A DNA stretch of 7,252 bases, from NCBI GenBank assembly GCA_934539245.1, contig CAKTCK010000068.1, positions 1 to 7,252 on the forward strand, in the 5' to 3' direction. Within the stretch, counting starts at the first letter, position 1; each line of letters begins with the position of its first letter. The notes under the pieces are model-generated. The model searched no databases and was not told the DNA's origin. It saw nothing but the letters and a program-made list of their open reading frames with translations. The stretch comes from an uncultured Faecalibacterium sp. GTDB taxonomy: Bacteria; Bacillota; Clostridia; Oscillospirales; Ruminococcaceae. Of the stretch, positions 4,178 to 7,252 are shown in pieces. The position numbers were made by a program, and so were the translations under genes.

Positions 4178-7252
<3,075 letters not shown>

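Overview
The window looks like chromosomal DNA of a moderately high-GC gut Clostridium-class bacterium. The protein sequences, the GC-rich codon use, the strong Shine-Dalgarno sites and the TTGACA/TATACT-type promoters with a TG extension all fit the Faecalibacterium/Gemmiger/Subdoligranulum group of the Oscillospiraceae. That placement is by overall resemblance only and was not tested by a search. All five complete genes and the one partial gene lie on the minus strand, so the window reads as a series of leftward transcription units, most with a recognisable promoter and an intrinsic terminator.

From right to left, the layout is as follows. (1) carB, the large subunit of carbamoyl-phosphate synthase, lacks about its first 59 residues because of the window edge and ends at 4178 with a strong hairpin at 4120-4148. 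(2) A 100-residue HU-type DNA-binding protein (3660-3962) has its own extended -10 promoter, a leader stem-loop, a pair of 12-bp direct repeats spaced exactly 21 bp apart upstream of the promoter, and a classic terminator (3611-3647). (3) A compact DEAD-box RNA helicase (2343-3530) has a well-formed promoter (3574-3602) and terminator (2302-2336). (4) A three-gene operon (383-2233) encodes a MerR-family regulator with two predicted C-terminal membrane helices, a UPF0145/YbjQ-family protein and a CPBP-family (Abi/CAAX) intramembrane protease homologue. The genes overlap by 20 and 4 bases. The operon promoter has the 19-bp spacer and internal dyad typical of MerR-controlled promoters, so it is probably autoregulated. 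(5) The gene-free left end (1-333) carries two tandem, near-consensus promoters pointing off the left edge. Each has a 17-bp spacer, a TG extension and helically phased A-tracts upstream. This is what an rRNA (or other stable RNA) operon promoter region looks like, although the RNA genes themselves would be outside the window.

The most ordinary part is carB. The parts most worth a second look are the membrane-tethered MerR / YbjQ / CPBP operon with its operator, the phased direct repeats controlling the HU gene, and the tandem strong promoters at the left edge. No mobile element, CRISPR array, tRNA or rRNA body was seen. The long open frames on the plus strand are judged to be antisense shadows.
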